The notes: generated from the letters alone by a model not told the origin. Positions 9,857 through 18,938 are shown, counted from the first letter of the stretch. The stretch: DNA of 64,000 nt from Engelhardtia mirabilis (GCF_007748095.1 NZ_CP036287.1:1860001-1924000); one strand, 5' to 3'. Made by a program: numbers and translations.

Positions 9857-11002
9857 GTGAAGACAGCCAAGATCCCGACACTCAAGAGAACCAAGCGCGG
9901 GTACGCCTATGCCCGCTTCAACGGCCGCCAGCAGTGGTTCGGCCGCTACGACGACCCCGCGGCGCACCAGGCGTTCCAGGAGCACCTACAGCGCTGGCTC
10001 GCCAATGGGGGCGAGGACCCAGACGCCGAGCTCGGCGACCTGACCGTCGCGGACCTCGTTGCGAGGTTCCTGCTCCACGCCGAGAGGTACTACCGACGGG
10101 CGGACGGTACGCCGACCCAGACCGTCGAGGCGTTCGTCTACGCCTTCCGTCCGCTGATGCAGCTCTTCGCGAGCACGCGCGCGGAGGACTTCTCGCTGCA
10201 GTGCCTGAAGCTGGTGCGGGAGCGGATGCTCGATGACGCGCTGGCCCGCAAGACGGTCAACATCCGGGTCTCACGCCTCGTGCAGCTGTTCAAGTGGGGG
10301 GCCGAGGAGGAGCTCGTCTCTGCCAGCACCTACCAGGGGCTGACCGTCCTGCGAAACCTCCAGGCGGGCAGGAGCCGGGCGCGCGAGACCGAGAAGCGCC
10401 GGCCTGTGTCACGCGCGGACGTCGACGCCGTCCTTCCGCACGCCTCCCGGCAGATCGCGGCGATCGTGGAGCTGATGTGGTGGAGCGGGATGCGGTCGGG
10501 GGAGGCGGTGGCGATGCGTCCACGGGATCTCGAGCGATCCGGCGAGGTCTGGTTCTACCGGCTCGACCACCACAAGGCGGCGCACCACGGGCACGTTCGT
10601 CGAGTCGCGATCGGCCCGCATGCTCAGGAGATCCTCCGGCCGTTCCTCGACCGGGTTCCGCGGCCCGACGACTCCCTCCCGCTCTTCAGTCCCCGAGAGG
10701 CGGAGGACGAGCGCAACGCGGCTCGGAGACGACGCCAGGGCTCTCGGCGCCGCCGCGCCGACCTGCGTGACGCCTACGGTGTCCCCGAGCTGCGTCGTGC
10801 CGTCCAGCGCGCCTGCGACCAAGCCGGCATCGATCGCTGGACGCCTCACCAGCTACGGCACGCCGCCGGGACGCGCCTGCGTGAGGAAGCCGGCCTCGAA
10901 GCGTCACAGCTGATCCTCGGTCACCGCAACGCGAACACCACCGAGATCTACGCCGAGGTCAGCGAGCGGCGACGGGTCGAGTTCGCCCTCCGGTTCGGCT
11001 GA
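9857..11002 (+). CDS. int: tyrosine-family site-specific integrase
   Basis: A 381-residue tyrosine recombinase, presumably catalysing integration and excision at the tRNA-Pro site. The N-terminal arm-binding part (residues 12-30, KRGYAYARFNGRQQWFGRY) is followed by an SAM-like core-binding domain (about 60-160). The catalytic domain has all expected residues: R213 (WSGMRSGE), K240, H331-x-x-R334 (HQLRH), H356 (LGHRN) and the nucleophile Y365 (TTEIYAE). The start is the GTG at 9857. It reads away from the tRNA, 139 bp from the att repeat, the normal arrangement for tRNA-borne islands. Confidence 0.95.
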   Translation: MKTAKIPTLKRTKRGYAYARFNGRQQWFGRYDDPAAHQAFQEHLQRWLANGGEDPDAELGDLTVADLVARFLLHAERYYRRADGTPTQTVEAFVYAFRPLMQLFASTRAEDFSLQCLKLVRERMLDDALARKTVNIRVSRLVQLFKWGAEEELVSASTYQGLTVLRNLQAGRSRARETEKRRPVSRADVDAVLPHASRQIAAIVELMWWSGMRSGEAVAMRPRDLERSGEVWFYRLDHHKAAHHGHVRRVAIGPHAQEILRPFLDRVPRPDDSLPLFSPREAEDERNAARRRRQGSRRRRADLRDAYGVPELRRAVQRACDQAGIDRWTPHQLRHAAGTRLREEAGLEASQLILGHRNANTTEIYAEVSERRRVEFALRFG

Positions 11003-11081
11003 GCACGGCACAGACCGGCGACGAAAGGGCCCAGCGGCCATCGAGTCGTTCCGATGGTTCGCTGGGCCGCGCTAGGGCCGG

Positions 11082-11498
11082 TCAGGTCTCGTTCGAGCCG
11101 GCCTCGGGGCTCAATCCGTACTTGTCCAGCACCGACCTCGTGCGACCGCTAGGCCGCGAGGTGGTCCTCTTCGTCGACTCATGGCGCTTCCGGGAGCTCG
11201 CCCGTCGCGCGTCGTTCCTCCGGTTCGTGGTGGCCGCGATGAAGTCGCAGACCCACCTGGCGGTGGTGTAGAGGTGCTTCCCGTCCTCCACCGCCCTGAG
11301 ATAGATGCCACCCTGACCGTCGAGCACCCACCGACGAAGCGCTCGAGTATCGCGGCGCCTCTTCAGCAGCTTGCATACGGCCTCGAGGGGGATCAGCTCC
11401 TCGAGCGTGAAGTCATCTCCGGAGTAGGTCGGCGGACCGTCGGTGCGGCCGCCTGGTGAGTCGTCGTGACCCGGGGTATCCGGGACTCGCTCTTGCAT
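11082..11498 (-). CDS. DUF1580-like / excisionase-type small protein
   Basis: A 138-residue protein. A disordered N-terminus leads into LIPLEAVCKLL...RRDTRALRRWV (residues about 36-60), then GIYLRAVEDGKHLYTTARWV (about 64-83), and a basic tail rich in Arg/Ser. The pattern of a helix-turn-helix for position recognition followed by a 'G-x-x-L-Y-T' wing is like the DUF1580 proteins common in planctomycetes and like MerR/excisionase folds. It may be a recombination directionality factor or a regulator of the adjacent integrase, with which it is convergent (inference). Similarity is judged by eye. Confidence 0.55.
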   Translation of the reverse strand: MQERVPDTPGHDDSPGGRTDGPPTYSGDDFTLEELIPLEAVCKLLKRRRDTRALRRWVLDGQGGIYLRAVEDGKHLYTTARWVCDFIAATTNRRNDARRASSRKRHESTKRTTSRPSGRTRSVLDKYGLSPEAGSNET

Positions 11499-12027
11499 CG
11501 GATTCCGTCCGAATGCGCGAGGTCGTCCGCCTCGGTACCCAGGCCCTGTGTGAAGTTGTCGAATTCAATGGCGCTGGATAACCGGCCGAGCCAACCGCGG
11601 AGTGCGGCCACCGGCCAAGAAGAACATCGCTGATGACTAAGCCCGCGCGCGAAGCGCGGACTCGCCTGCCTTGCGCCGCGGCGGCCACAACGGGTCATGC
11701 CACGGGGTCTGGATGGCGTTCTCGCCACCCGGGGTTGGCGGGGGCAGGCAAGGGTCTCGGTCCACAGTCGAGGCAAAGGCGCAACCTCAGGCAAGCCCCC
11801 AGAGGCCGTGCTACGTCCCCGATAGCCCCCTGGTGCTGGAGAGGTCCGGGGGAGGAGGCCGTGTCAGTGCCCGTATCGCAACGCAGGCCAGGAACTTAGG
11901 TGCGGCGCGCCTTGGTCGTGCAACGTGCGGGATTCGGGGCCCGGGATTAGGATCAGTCACGACGCCGACGCGGCGTTGCCGTCGAGGCGGCTCTCGCCCG
12001 ACACCCGTTGCCACGACTTGATCGAAG
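11499..12027. other. intergenic region inside the island
   Basis: About 530 bp without a credible gene. Open frames on both strands have no recognisable domain. A short inverted repeat (CCGCGC-GCGAA-GCGCGG) lies near 11643-11660. The region separates the integrase/DUF1580 end from the integrase remnant at 12028 and is probably decayed DNA from an earlier insertion or deletion (inference). Confidence 0.35.
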
Positions 12028-12351
12028 TTGACGATGAGACTCATAGCGGCCCTCGCCCTGCTCGCGCTCTTGCCCGCGGCTCACGCTAAACAACCGGGTC
12101 TCGCCGGCGTTTCCGACGAGGTCTCCGAGGGTGCCGGGGCCTCGGACTGGGCGAGCATCCGCGCCATCCGCGATGACGGCAACATCCTGGCCGCGAGTCG
12201 CCTGGCTGGCCATGCAAACCCTCGGAGGACGATGCGGGTGTACGCCCACGCCTTCGACCACGACATGCTGTCCGGCGTCCAGGCCCTCGCCGAGCACCTG
12301 GACAGGTCCGTCGGGGAATCCTTCGACGAGCTCTTCTCCGAGGACGAGTAG
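12028..12351 (+). pseudogene. C-terminal remnant of a second tyrosine integrase
   Basis: The 107-residue frame starts with a stretch resembling a signal peptide (MRLIAALALLALLPAAHA). From about residue 47 it reads as the end of a tyrosine recombinase: ILAASRLAGHANPRRTMRVYAHAF carries the LGH-like motif and the YAH nucleophile region (Y near residue 74) followed by the usual acidic C-terminal helix. The arm-binding and core domains and the earlier catalytic residues (R, K, HxxR) are missing, so it cannot be an active recombinase. Its stop overlaps the GTG of the next gene by one base. It suggests that an older element, probably with the 12351 gene as cargo, lies inside this island. Confidence 0.65.
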
Positions 12352-13148
12352 TGCCTCGAATCCGATCCACCAGCAGGGAGGAGCTCAAGGAGTGGTTCGA
12401 TGAGGTGCTCATCCTCGACATCTTCCGCTTCGACAGGGCGTATGGCCTCCTCGAGACCGTTGGCACCCACGCAGACCGAATCAACGCCGACCCGACCAAC
12501 TTCGGCGAGCTGTTCGGGACGATCCAGGATCTGGCGAAGACCTCGGCACTCGTCCACGCCGCTCGCCTCTTCGACAGTCCAAGAGGGAGGAATAGGCCAC
12601 GATCGCTGGTCACGTTGCTCAACGACCTCGCGGACGGCGATACCGAGCTGCCGGCCCTCGAAGCTCGAGAGGAGCTCATGGACTTCCTTCGCCGGACTGG
12701 GATTCGCAACGACGCAGGGTCAGATCGCGAGCTCCTTCGATTGACTGGCGAGGCGATGGGGGCCCAGCTCGACGAGGAGCAGATCAGCGCTCGACTCGAC
12801 CGCTTCCGCAAGATCCGCAACAAGCGGATCGTTCATCACGAAGGCGCAGCATTCCACGTGCGTCAGTCGTGGAAGGATGTGCATGCGCTGGTCGACGAAG
12901 CTCGGAGCATGCTCGGAGTCCTTGGCTTCGCGTTCTTCCGCACCGTCTACATCCACTCAGGACACGAGTGGACACTGTGCGGCGACGCGACTCGGCCCTC
13001 TCGGGCACTCGAGCTGCTCCTGACCGACCTGGAGATCATCGAGGACGAGGGACCGCACGGCGCGCACATGCATGAGCACCGGAAGAAGAAGATCCGAGAG
13101 CAGCGATCCGAGCGGAGGGGGCAGGCCGACGGCGCTAGCGACGCCTAG
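12351..13148 (+). CDS. AbiU2-like HEPN domain protein, putative abortive infection factor
   Basis: A 265-residue, mostly helical protein starting at a GTG that shares one base with the preceding stop (TAGTG). Residues 154-163 (KIRNKRIVHH) contain the HEPN-type R-x(4-6)-H motif: R156 and H162. This is the catalytic signature of HEPN ribonucleases, and the arrangement resembles AbiU2-domain proteins. HEPN toxins cleave RNA in abortive infection and toxin-antitoxin systems. No cognate antitoxin gene is adjacent, and the charged C-terminal tail (about residues 235-265) has no known motif. The gene is convergent with the nuclease at 13168. AbiU2 assignment is by eye. Confidence 0.65.
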   Translation: MPRIRSTSREELKEWFDEVLILDIFRFDRAYGLLETVGTHADRINADPTNFGELFGTIQDLAKTSALVHAARLFDSPRGRNRPRSLVTLLNDLADGDTELPALEAREELMDFLRRTGIRNDAGSDRELLRLTGEAMGAQLDEEQISARLDRFRKIRNKRIVHHEGAAFHVRQSWKDVHALVDEARSMLGVLGFAFFRTVYIHSGHEWTLCGDATRPSRALELLLTDLEIIEDEGPHGAHMHEHRKKKIREQRSERRGQADGASDA

Positions 13149-13167
13149 GCCGAGCACGAGACTGGGA

Positions 13168-14088
13168 TCAACTCGCCTCGTAGCTCGCCTGCAGCAGCGG
13201 CTTGGCTCGCTCGAGGTCTTCGCGCGAGTGCAGACCCACCTCGAGATCGCCGGTCCCCAAGTGCCCGATCTCTCGAACGTTGCGCGTGAAACCCTCTTCG
13301 AGCGTGATCGAGTTCGGATCGAGCTTCAAGTACACGGTGAGCCGTTTCTTGCTCGGGTAGACCTCGACGCACGCGAAGTTCTTGATCCGCTTGAACGCCA
13401 CGTAGTACTTCAGCGTCTTCTCCTGGACGTCGTCCCCGAGAGCCTGCAGGTAGGCACGCAATTCCGTGTAGAGGTCAAGCAGATCGCCTTCGATGGCGTC
13501 GAGGACGTCGGAGATCGTCCTGTAGGTGGGCTTGGTCCCGGACGGTTCTCCGGTGGGCTCCTCGACAACGATGGCCTCCGTGGCGGTCGTGGCGTTCACG
13601 AGCTCGAGCAGCAAGAGCTCGCCGCCGAAGTACCTGTAGCGGATCAGCTCGATGTTGCGGTTCATCTGCTGGACGGCGTGCTCGTCGTACCGCGTGAACC
13701 CGCCAGCGATGCACAGCAGTCGGGGCGTGGTCCAGTCAATCGCCTCGGCCGCCTCCTGCCCGAGCCGCTCGATGACGAGCAGCTTGAACTCAGCGCGGTG
13801 ATCGAGGAGCCAGTCGAGGTAGAACAGGCCCTGGTTGATGACGTTCTCGTTCGTCGAGCGCTTGTACTCGATGATGACCGGACAGCCGTTCTCGTCGATC
13901 CCGAGCGTGTCGATCCGCCCGCGATGCTTGGCCCCAGTCGAGTACTCGCTGCCGAGGAAGCGCACCCCGAGGAGGGTCTCGAGGTTCTGCTCCATGAGCG
14001 TCTGGAGGGAGCGCTCGAGTCTCGCGGCCTCCCCCGAGATCTCGCGGGCGTTCCCGGAGCGGATGTCGAACAGCTTGATGTCGCTCAT
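13168..14088 (-). CDS. PD-(D/E)XK nuclease with DUF5655 C-terminal domain
   Basis: A 306-residue protein. The N-terminal half is a RecB/NucS (DUF91)-like nuclease: E33 in the first helix (RSLQTLMEQNLETLLG), D60 (RGRIDTLGID), E74-x-K76 (VIIEYKRS) and the following Q86...Y90 helix. The C-terminal part (about residues 190-300), with LKYYVAFKRIKNFACVEVYP and LKLDP strands, fits the DUF5655 domain often attached to such nucleases. It probably cleaves DNA. It is the last gene of the leftward run hsdR-hsdS-hsdM-SNF2, 104 bp after the SNF2 stop, so it may act with that ATPase in defence (inference). Confidence 0.8.
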   Translation of the reverse strand: MSDIKLFDIRSGNAREISGEAARLERSLQTLMEQNLETLLGVRFLGSEYSTGAKHRGRIDTLGIDENGCPVIIEYKRSTNENVINQGLFYLDWLLDHRAEFKLLVIERLGQEAAEAIDWTTPRLLCIAGGFTRYDEHAVQQMNRNIELIRYRYFGGELLLLELVNATTATEAIVVEEPTGEPSGTKPTYRTISDVLDAIEGDLLDLYTELRAYLQALGDDVQEKTLKYYVAFKRIKNFACVEVYPSKKRLTVYLKLDPNSITLEEGFTRNVREIGHLGTGDLEVGLHSREDLERAKPLLQASYEAS

Positions 14089-14191
14089 TGGTGGACGTTC
14101 TGGCCAGGCCTGCGCAATTCCCTAACCCGCGTTCAGCTCGCGAGACCGAGCGCCCATCGGAGCTCGAACCCGTCGACGCCATCCTACTCCG

Positions 14192-14209
14192 TTCAGCCTC
14201 GAGGCTGAA
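14192..14209. other. 18-bp perfect palindrome at the end of the SNF2 gene
   Basis: TTCAGCCTCGAGGCTGAA is a perfect palindrome covering the last codons and stop of the SNF2 gene (stop at 14193-14195). It has no loop and no T-tract, so it is a poor intrinsic terminator. It may be a protein-binding site or chance. Confidence 0.5.
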
Positions 14210-17200
14210 TGTGGCCGCGACCGAGCGGTCTCTCCTCGGAGTCCAGAACGAACTGGACGCGATCTTGGCTCAGGCCGAGAAGCCGACTCCGCTCGCCCGA
14301 GACGGTGACGAGCCTGCCCGTCGGGGCCGTGACGCGCGTCACTGCCGTCAGTGCCCTCACCGCCCCTAGCTCAGGCACGCGGAGGGGAGGTGAGAAATCG
14401 AGTCGCTCGGCGAACCTCATAACTCCGTCTTCCTCTTCGACGGCCGACGAGCTACTGACATCGAACGCCGCCAGGTGACCAGCTTCTGATAGAGCCGAAC
14501 TTCCTACGTGCAAGCCGGTCCACTTGCAGACTTCGTACTCATCCGCCAGGCGTAGCCGACCGTCCCATTGGCACCTTGTCACGTTCTCCGGGCGACTTGC
14601 ACGACCGCTCACGTCCGAGGTTCGTGCCTCAGACTCGATGATCCAACTTCCAAGATCGAGCGCGTCTTCGACCATCTCGGTCTTCATGGCCATCCGACCT
14701 GATACGGCGCATTCGACCAAGAGTGAGGGGCGAACTCTGCGCCCGCTCACGGCGGACTCAGCTAGCTCGGAGGGCAGCAGGAGGTCTCCCGTCACGCTAC
14801 AAGGTTCCAGCTCGTCGGCAAGCGCGAGCTGACCCGACATCTCGCTGGCCTTCAGAAGCCGCTTGTCCACCAACAGGTTGCTCACGGCAGATCGTTCGAG
14901 CTCGCTCGGAAGCCCCGCGACTCCCGATCTCTCACACTTCTGCAGGATGTCCTTCCGGCAGCGCGTTCCGGAGATGGATGACGGAGCGAGCAGCTCTCGG
15001 TCGACCAGCTCGTGTGTAACCATGCACTCTTCTACCTCATCGATGAGGAGGGTCCTCTTCGTCGCGCGACAAGTTGCCTGTTCGTCAGGTCCGCCTAGCC
15101 GTCCAGATCGCTCAGACTTCACGGCGATCGAGCGATCGAAAGTCCGACCGCTGACGTCGGAGGTCACCGCCTCCTGTGGCAGGATCCGTTTGCCCGATGC
15201 CGCGCACTCAACGAACTCGGACCTGTGTCCGAGGAGATCGGCAGCTCCTCCCCGAGCTCCCTCATCCGCACGGAACTGTCGGCCAGAGACCTCGCTCTTC
15301 AGGATCTCGTCGAGCAGCACGACCGCTCCCGTGATCTCACATCGCACCATCTCCTCCGCGAGGCCAGACCGACCGGACGTCGCCGAATCTTGAAGCAATC
15401 GGAGGTCGGCCACCTTGCCCGAGTAGGACGATCGGCCCAGCTCGTCCGGCAAGAGCCGTACTCCAGTTACCTCACAGCAATCGAACAGACTCGACAGAGC
15501 CTGGCGCCCCGAGCACAGCGAAGTCTCGAGAAGGGAGCGACGAACCGATTTGCCCGTCACCTCGCATTCTCCGATGCAGGTCGACGGCAGGACTCGCCCG
15601 GATTCTTCGCATTGCCTCGGCTCGGGAGCTCGGACGACGCGGCCGAGGGCAGGTGCGATCCGAAGTTCCTGCAGGTACTCCTGTTTGTCGAAGTCGAACC
15701 GTGCTTGCACGTTGACCAGGTTCTGGAGCGCGCCGGTCGCACCAACGACCTTGGTGGAGACCCTTGGAGTGAGGGAGTCACGGTGCAGCTGCTCCAGCGC
15801 TGGGTCGCCCCCAGATCTCTCGACCTCTTCGTCCATGCGATCGACGTAGAACGTGGCGAAGTTTCCGATGTCGGTGTCGATCTCGATGCCTTGGAGGACC
15901 GCTACTTCGAGCATCTCTCCCTGAACGACGTCGGCTGCCAGATCTATCGGCTCATCGATGATGCCGACACCATCGCCGCTCGGCGGTGCCTCGATGCCCG
16001 GTGGCTCGATGGCGACTTCGATGAGCTTCTCGTACTTGTCATGGGCAACCGACACAGCCGCTCTCACAACGACCTTCCCTTGGAAGGAAGAACCCGTGCC
16101 GTTGATTACGATCGAGTGGAACTCCAGGTCGCGTCCGAACTTGGCGAGCCAAGTACGGGCGGCGTCGGCACAGAGACCTTCGTCGATGCTCCTGTGGTCG
16201 TAGACCGCATGCTGTGCACGTCGACGCCAGATCTCACCGAGTTTCTCGAACGCTGGCTGGCCGGGGAGGTAGACACTCACGCGGGGCCCTCCAGCAATAG
16301 CCGGCGCTACCCACCCCCTGCTGCCGGGACGCTCGAAGACGACCTCTTCTGGAGCGTAGCCGCGTCGTCGATAGACCAGGCGGCCGTGCTCGGCGTATTC
16401 GAGGGTTCCCTCCCCGGCCTCGAGGGCGCGGGTCACAAACGTCTTCGTATCCAGCCTGGGCTCGACAGGAGTGAGTGTAGGCCTCGGCGGCCCTTCGTCG
16501 TGCATCGAGTCGAGTCTCCCCAGGTTCTCCTCGACTGCCGCCTTCTCACGCTCGTAAATCTCCTTTGCGCGATCGATGCTCGCCTGGATGCTCCTCAGGC
16601 TCGCTTCGACGTCGCGTCCGCGCAGCGATCCGACGACGAGCTCGTTGATCTTCCGGACAAGCGGCTCCTCGTCTCCACCTCCGGAGTCCATGCCGTCGAG
16701 GATTCCCTCGATGTCACCGATCGAGTCGGCGATGACAGCGAGCTTCTCGACGAGGCGTGCGACGACCTTCTCCTCGACCGAGCCTTTCAACACCAGGTTG
16801 AGAATGACGACCTCGGCATGCTTGGATCCGAGCCGTTGAACACGACCGATTCGTTGCTCAAGAACCATCGGGTTCCAGGGGAGGTCGAAGTTGACGAGGA
16901 CGTTTCCTGCTTGCAGGTTGAGCCCCTCAGTTCCCGCGTCCGTCGAGATGAGAACCGATACGGTCGGGGGGTCCGATACGTAGCCAGCAATCGCACGCTG
17001 ATTCTCGGAGTGACGTCCGCCACGAATGAACCCGACCTGGCGGGGATCTAGCGTTCGGCCAAGCACCTCGCCGATCGCGTCCTGCGTCTCCTTGCGACCG
17101 GTGAAGATGACGAGGCGCCAGTCCGGCCCTTCGCTCTGCAGCTGCGCGACAAGCTGGACGAGAACGCGCTCCTTCGATGTCTGCTCGATCTGACTCGCGA

Positions 17201-18860
17201 TCGCCGCAGCTCTCGTCGCGTCTTTCACTGACACGGAGCCTCGGTCGGCCATGTTCTGCAGCTGGGTCGCGAGCGCCCTGGGGCTGCTCATGAGCGCTTG
17301 GGCGACCGACGACTGCTGTAGGCCGTTCAGCCCTCCGATCACTTCTCCGACGAGCGAGAAGAGGGCTGACTCTCCAGGTGTTCCGTCGCACGGCAAGACT
17401 CGCAGGCGTCTCGGAGGGAAGACGAGCTTCGCGTCTGCCCGTCGTGTCCGGACCATGTACTCGCCTAAGATTCGCCGGAACTTCACCTTGCTCCGCGGCT
17501 CGAGCTGGCGGGCGGAGCTACGTGTATCGGCGATGTAGTCGTGGAAGAAGGCGTCGGGACCACCGAGGGGATTCTCGTGCCCCTTCGCGGCGGTAAGGAG
17601 GTCCACGAGCGAGTACAGATCCCACAGCCGGTTCTGGATGGGCGTTGCGGTAAGCATGAGGACGTACCGGAACATCCTCTCACGTAGCACGCGCTGGAAC
17701 TCGACCGCCGTCCTCGGCGGGTTGCTGACGCCGTGCAGATTCCGCAGCTTGTGAGCCTCGTCCAGGATCAGCATGTCGAATGCGCCATCTTCGATCCTCG
17801 AAAGTCGATTGCGCGCGCTGTCGTAGGTCGTGATGACGACATCGATCGAGCGATCTCGAAGGGCTACGTCGAGTTGGGCCCCGCGAGCTGTGGTCGAGTC
17901 GATCGCGAACCGCTCGTACAGCTCACCCTTCCACTGGTCGAGCAGTACGGCCTTGGGCACGACGATCAGCGTTCGGTTGACCTTGCCCCGGACGCGGAGC
18001 TCACTGAGGATGAGTCCTGCGCTGATTGTCTTGCCGAGGCCTACGTCGTCGGCAAGCAGGGCGACCGGAGCACGGCGGCAGAAGGTGATGAGGTTTTGGA
18101 TCTGATGCTCGAAGGGCTCGAGGACGTCCTGCCAATGGACCCGAGCCTGGATGTCTGCGGGTCCATTGATGAGGATGGCGGGATCCATGTCCCACTCGCA
18201 TGCCGCAAGATGGAGCTCGAAATGCTCTTCACTTCCGGCTGGCTCAAGCGCATCGACATCGGCGCTGGCGATTTCCCATCGAGTGGGATCAAAGGCCACT
18301 CGCTCAGCGACGGTTGGGCCGATACTCGCAGCCGTGGGTGTGTCGAACGATGCTGCTCGGAGTCCGACCTTCGACTCGATCGGGGCGCTCGACGCACCAT
18401 TCTCGGCCCCTCGCACTTTGCCGTCGGGAACCTGCGGCTCCATCGTCGAGCGGTGGGGCTTGGCCGTTGGGTCTGGAGCTCCATTAGCCGATTCGCCGAT
18501 CTTCGCGATCTCGACCGAGTCATCAGTACCCCACGTCGTGACTGCCTGTGGAGTCGGGCCCTGGGCGCGCTGGCTATCCATGCCCGCTCCGAATCGCTCG
18601 GCGTCCTCGTCGGTGCCGGTCCCATCATCGAGGTCGTCGAGCCGCTCCAGGACCCGCATCAAGAGCCTCCTGGCCCGACGGGTCTTCCTCAGCGAGAGCT
18701 CGCTCGCCATCGAGTTCAGCGAGTCGACGGTCTGCTTCTCGTACTCGAGTAGCGACTCGAGTGCCTCTATGTCCAGCTGTGCGTAGGGGCGATCCAATGG
18801 AGGCTGCGCAAGAGGTTCATTGAGTCCGGTCGGGCCGCGACACCGACCGATGGTGTCCAC
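14193..18860 (-). CDS. SNF2/RapA-family ATPase with C-terminal tandem 15-residue repeats
   Basis: A 1555-residue protein. Residues 1-240 are polar, with a helical segment at 30-77. A complete SNF2-type helicase core spans about 245-690: DDVGLGKT (271-278), DEAH (367-370), TATPIQN (404-410), and motifs V-VI around TDAGTEGLNLQAG and QRIGRVQRLG (640-678). This resembles RapA/HepA. A mixed region follows to about 1080. Residues 1084-1460 are about 25 tandem units of exactly 15 residues, pattern [C/S]-x-x-[S/T]-G-[R/K], then a hydrophobic/acidic helix such as LLPDEL. Many units begin with Cys, which could bind zinc (inference). The GTG start at 18860 lies in a hairpin; the first in-frame ATG is residue 51, so the start is uncertain. 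It sits between hsdM and a nuclease gene in the same direction. Confidence 0.88.
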   Translation of the reverse strand: MDTIGRCRGPTGLNEPLAQPPLDRPYAQLDIEALESLLEYEKQTVDSLNSMASELSLRKTRRARRLLMRVLERLDDLDDGTGTDEDAERFGAGMDSQRAQGPTPQAVTTWGTDDSVEIAKIGESANGAPDPTAKPHRSTMEPQVPDGKVRGAENGASSAPIESKVGLRAASFDTPTAASIGPTVAERVAFDPTRWEIASADVDALEPAGSEEHFELHLAACEWDMDPAILINGPADIQARVHWQDVLEPFEHQIQNLITFCRRAPVALLADDVGLGKTISAGLILSELRVRGKVNRTLIVVPKAVLLDQWKGELYERFAIDSTTARGAQLDVALRDRSIDVVITTYDSARNRLSRIEDGAFDMLILDEAHKLRNLHGVSNPPRTAVEFQRVLRERMFRYVLMLTATPIQNRLWDLYSLVDLLTAAKGHENPLGGPDAFFHDYIADTRSSARQLEPRSKVKFRRILGEYMVRTRRADAKLVFPPRRLRVLPCDGTPGESALFSLVGEVIGGLNGLQQSSVAQALMSSPRALATQLQNMADRGSVSVKDATRAAAIASQIEQTSKERVLVQLVAQLQSEGPDWRLVIFTGRKETQDAIGEVLGRTLDPRQVGFIRGGRHSENQRAIAGYVSDPPTVSVLISTDAGTEGLNLQAGNVLVNFDLPWNPMVLEQRIGRVQRLGSKHAEVVILNLVLKGSVEEKVVARLVEKLAVIADSIGDIEGILDGMDSGGGDEEPLVRKINELVVGSLRGRDVEASLRSIQASIDRAKEIYEREKAAVEENLGRLDSMHDEGPPRPTLTPVEPRLDTKTFVTRALEAGEGTLEYAEHGRLVYRRRGYAPEEVVFERPGSRGWVAPAIAGGPRVSVYLPGQPAFEKLGEIWRRRAQHAVYDHRSIDEGLCADAARTWLAKFGRDLEFHSIVINGTGSSFQGKVVVRAAVSVAHDKYEKLIEVAIEPPGIEAPPSGDGVGIIDEPIDLAADVVQGEMLEVAVLQGIEIDTDIGNFATFYVDRMDEEVERSGGDPALEQLHRDSLTPRVSTKVVGATGALQNLVNVQARFDFDKQEYLQELRIAPALGRVVRAPEPRQCEESGRVLPSTCIGECEVTGKSVRRSLLETSLCSGRQALSSLFDCCEVTGVRLLPDELGRSSYSGKVADLRLLQDSATSGRSGLAEEMVRCEITGAVVLLDEILKSEVSGRQFRADEGARGGAADLLGHRSEFVECAASGKRILPQEAVTSDVSGRTFDRSIAVKSERSGRLGGPDEQATCRATKRTLLIDEVEECMVTHELVDRELLAPSSISGTRCRKDILQKCERSGVAGLPSELERSAVSNLLVDKRLLKASEMSGQLALADELEPCSVTGDLLLPSELAESAVSGRRVRPSLLVECAVSGRMAMKTEMVEDALDLGSWIIESEARTSDVSGRASRPENVTRCQWDGRLRLADEYEVCKWTGLHVGSSALSEAGHLAAFDVSSSSAVEEEDGVMRFAERLDFSPPLRVPELGAVRALTAVTRVTAPTGRLVTVSGERSRLLGLSQDRVQFVLDSEERPLGRGHIQPRG
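14481..15611 (-). repeat. coding region of ~25 tandem 15-residue (45-bp) units
   Basis: Within the SNF2 protein the key glycine (or its substitute) falls at residues 1088, 1103, 1118, 1133, 1148, 1163, 1178, 1193, 1223, 1238, 1253, 1268, 1283, 1298, 1313, 1328, 1343, 1358, 1373 and 1388, then, after one degenerate unit with a one-residue insertion, 1419, 1434 and 1449. Unit starts are Cys or Ser, partly alternating. The DNA units have diverged: I see amino-acid periodicity rather than identical nucleotide copies, so the array is old and held by selection. Confidence 0.9.
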
Positions 18861-18905
18861 AGTGACAGCAAGCTGCGCCGCCCCAAGCGAGCTGTCTCAC
18901 TGTGG
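18857..18905 (-). promoter_or_regulatory. inverted repeat over the SNF2 start codon
   Basis: CCACAGTGA at 18857-18865 pairs with TCACTGTGG at 18897-18905, and the inner ACAGC/GCTGT extends the stem after a small bulge. In the mRNA from the hsdM side, the 3' arm of the hairpin contains the proposed GTG start at 18860. This could attenuate translation of the ATPase, or indicate that the true start is further in. It lies in the 78-bp gap between hsdM and the SNF2 gene. Confidence 0.55.
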
Positions 18906-18938
18906 GGCGAGGGGACCTACTTCCTTGGAGGCGGTCAG

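Noticed and set aside
14481..15611. CRISPR array or DNA-level satellite
   Set aside because: The periodicity is 45 bp and in-frame, and the units are diverged in DNA; it is a protein repeat within the SNF2 gene.
15225..17051. 608-residue rightward open frame
   Set aside because: Antisense to the SNF2 core and to its repeat region; no domain.
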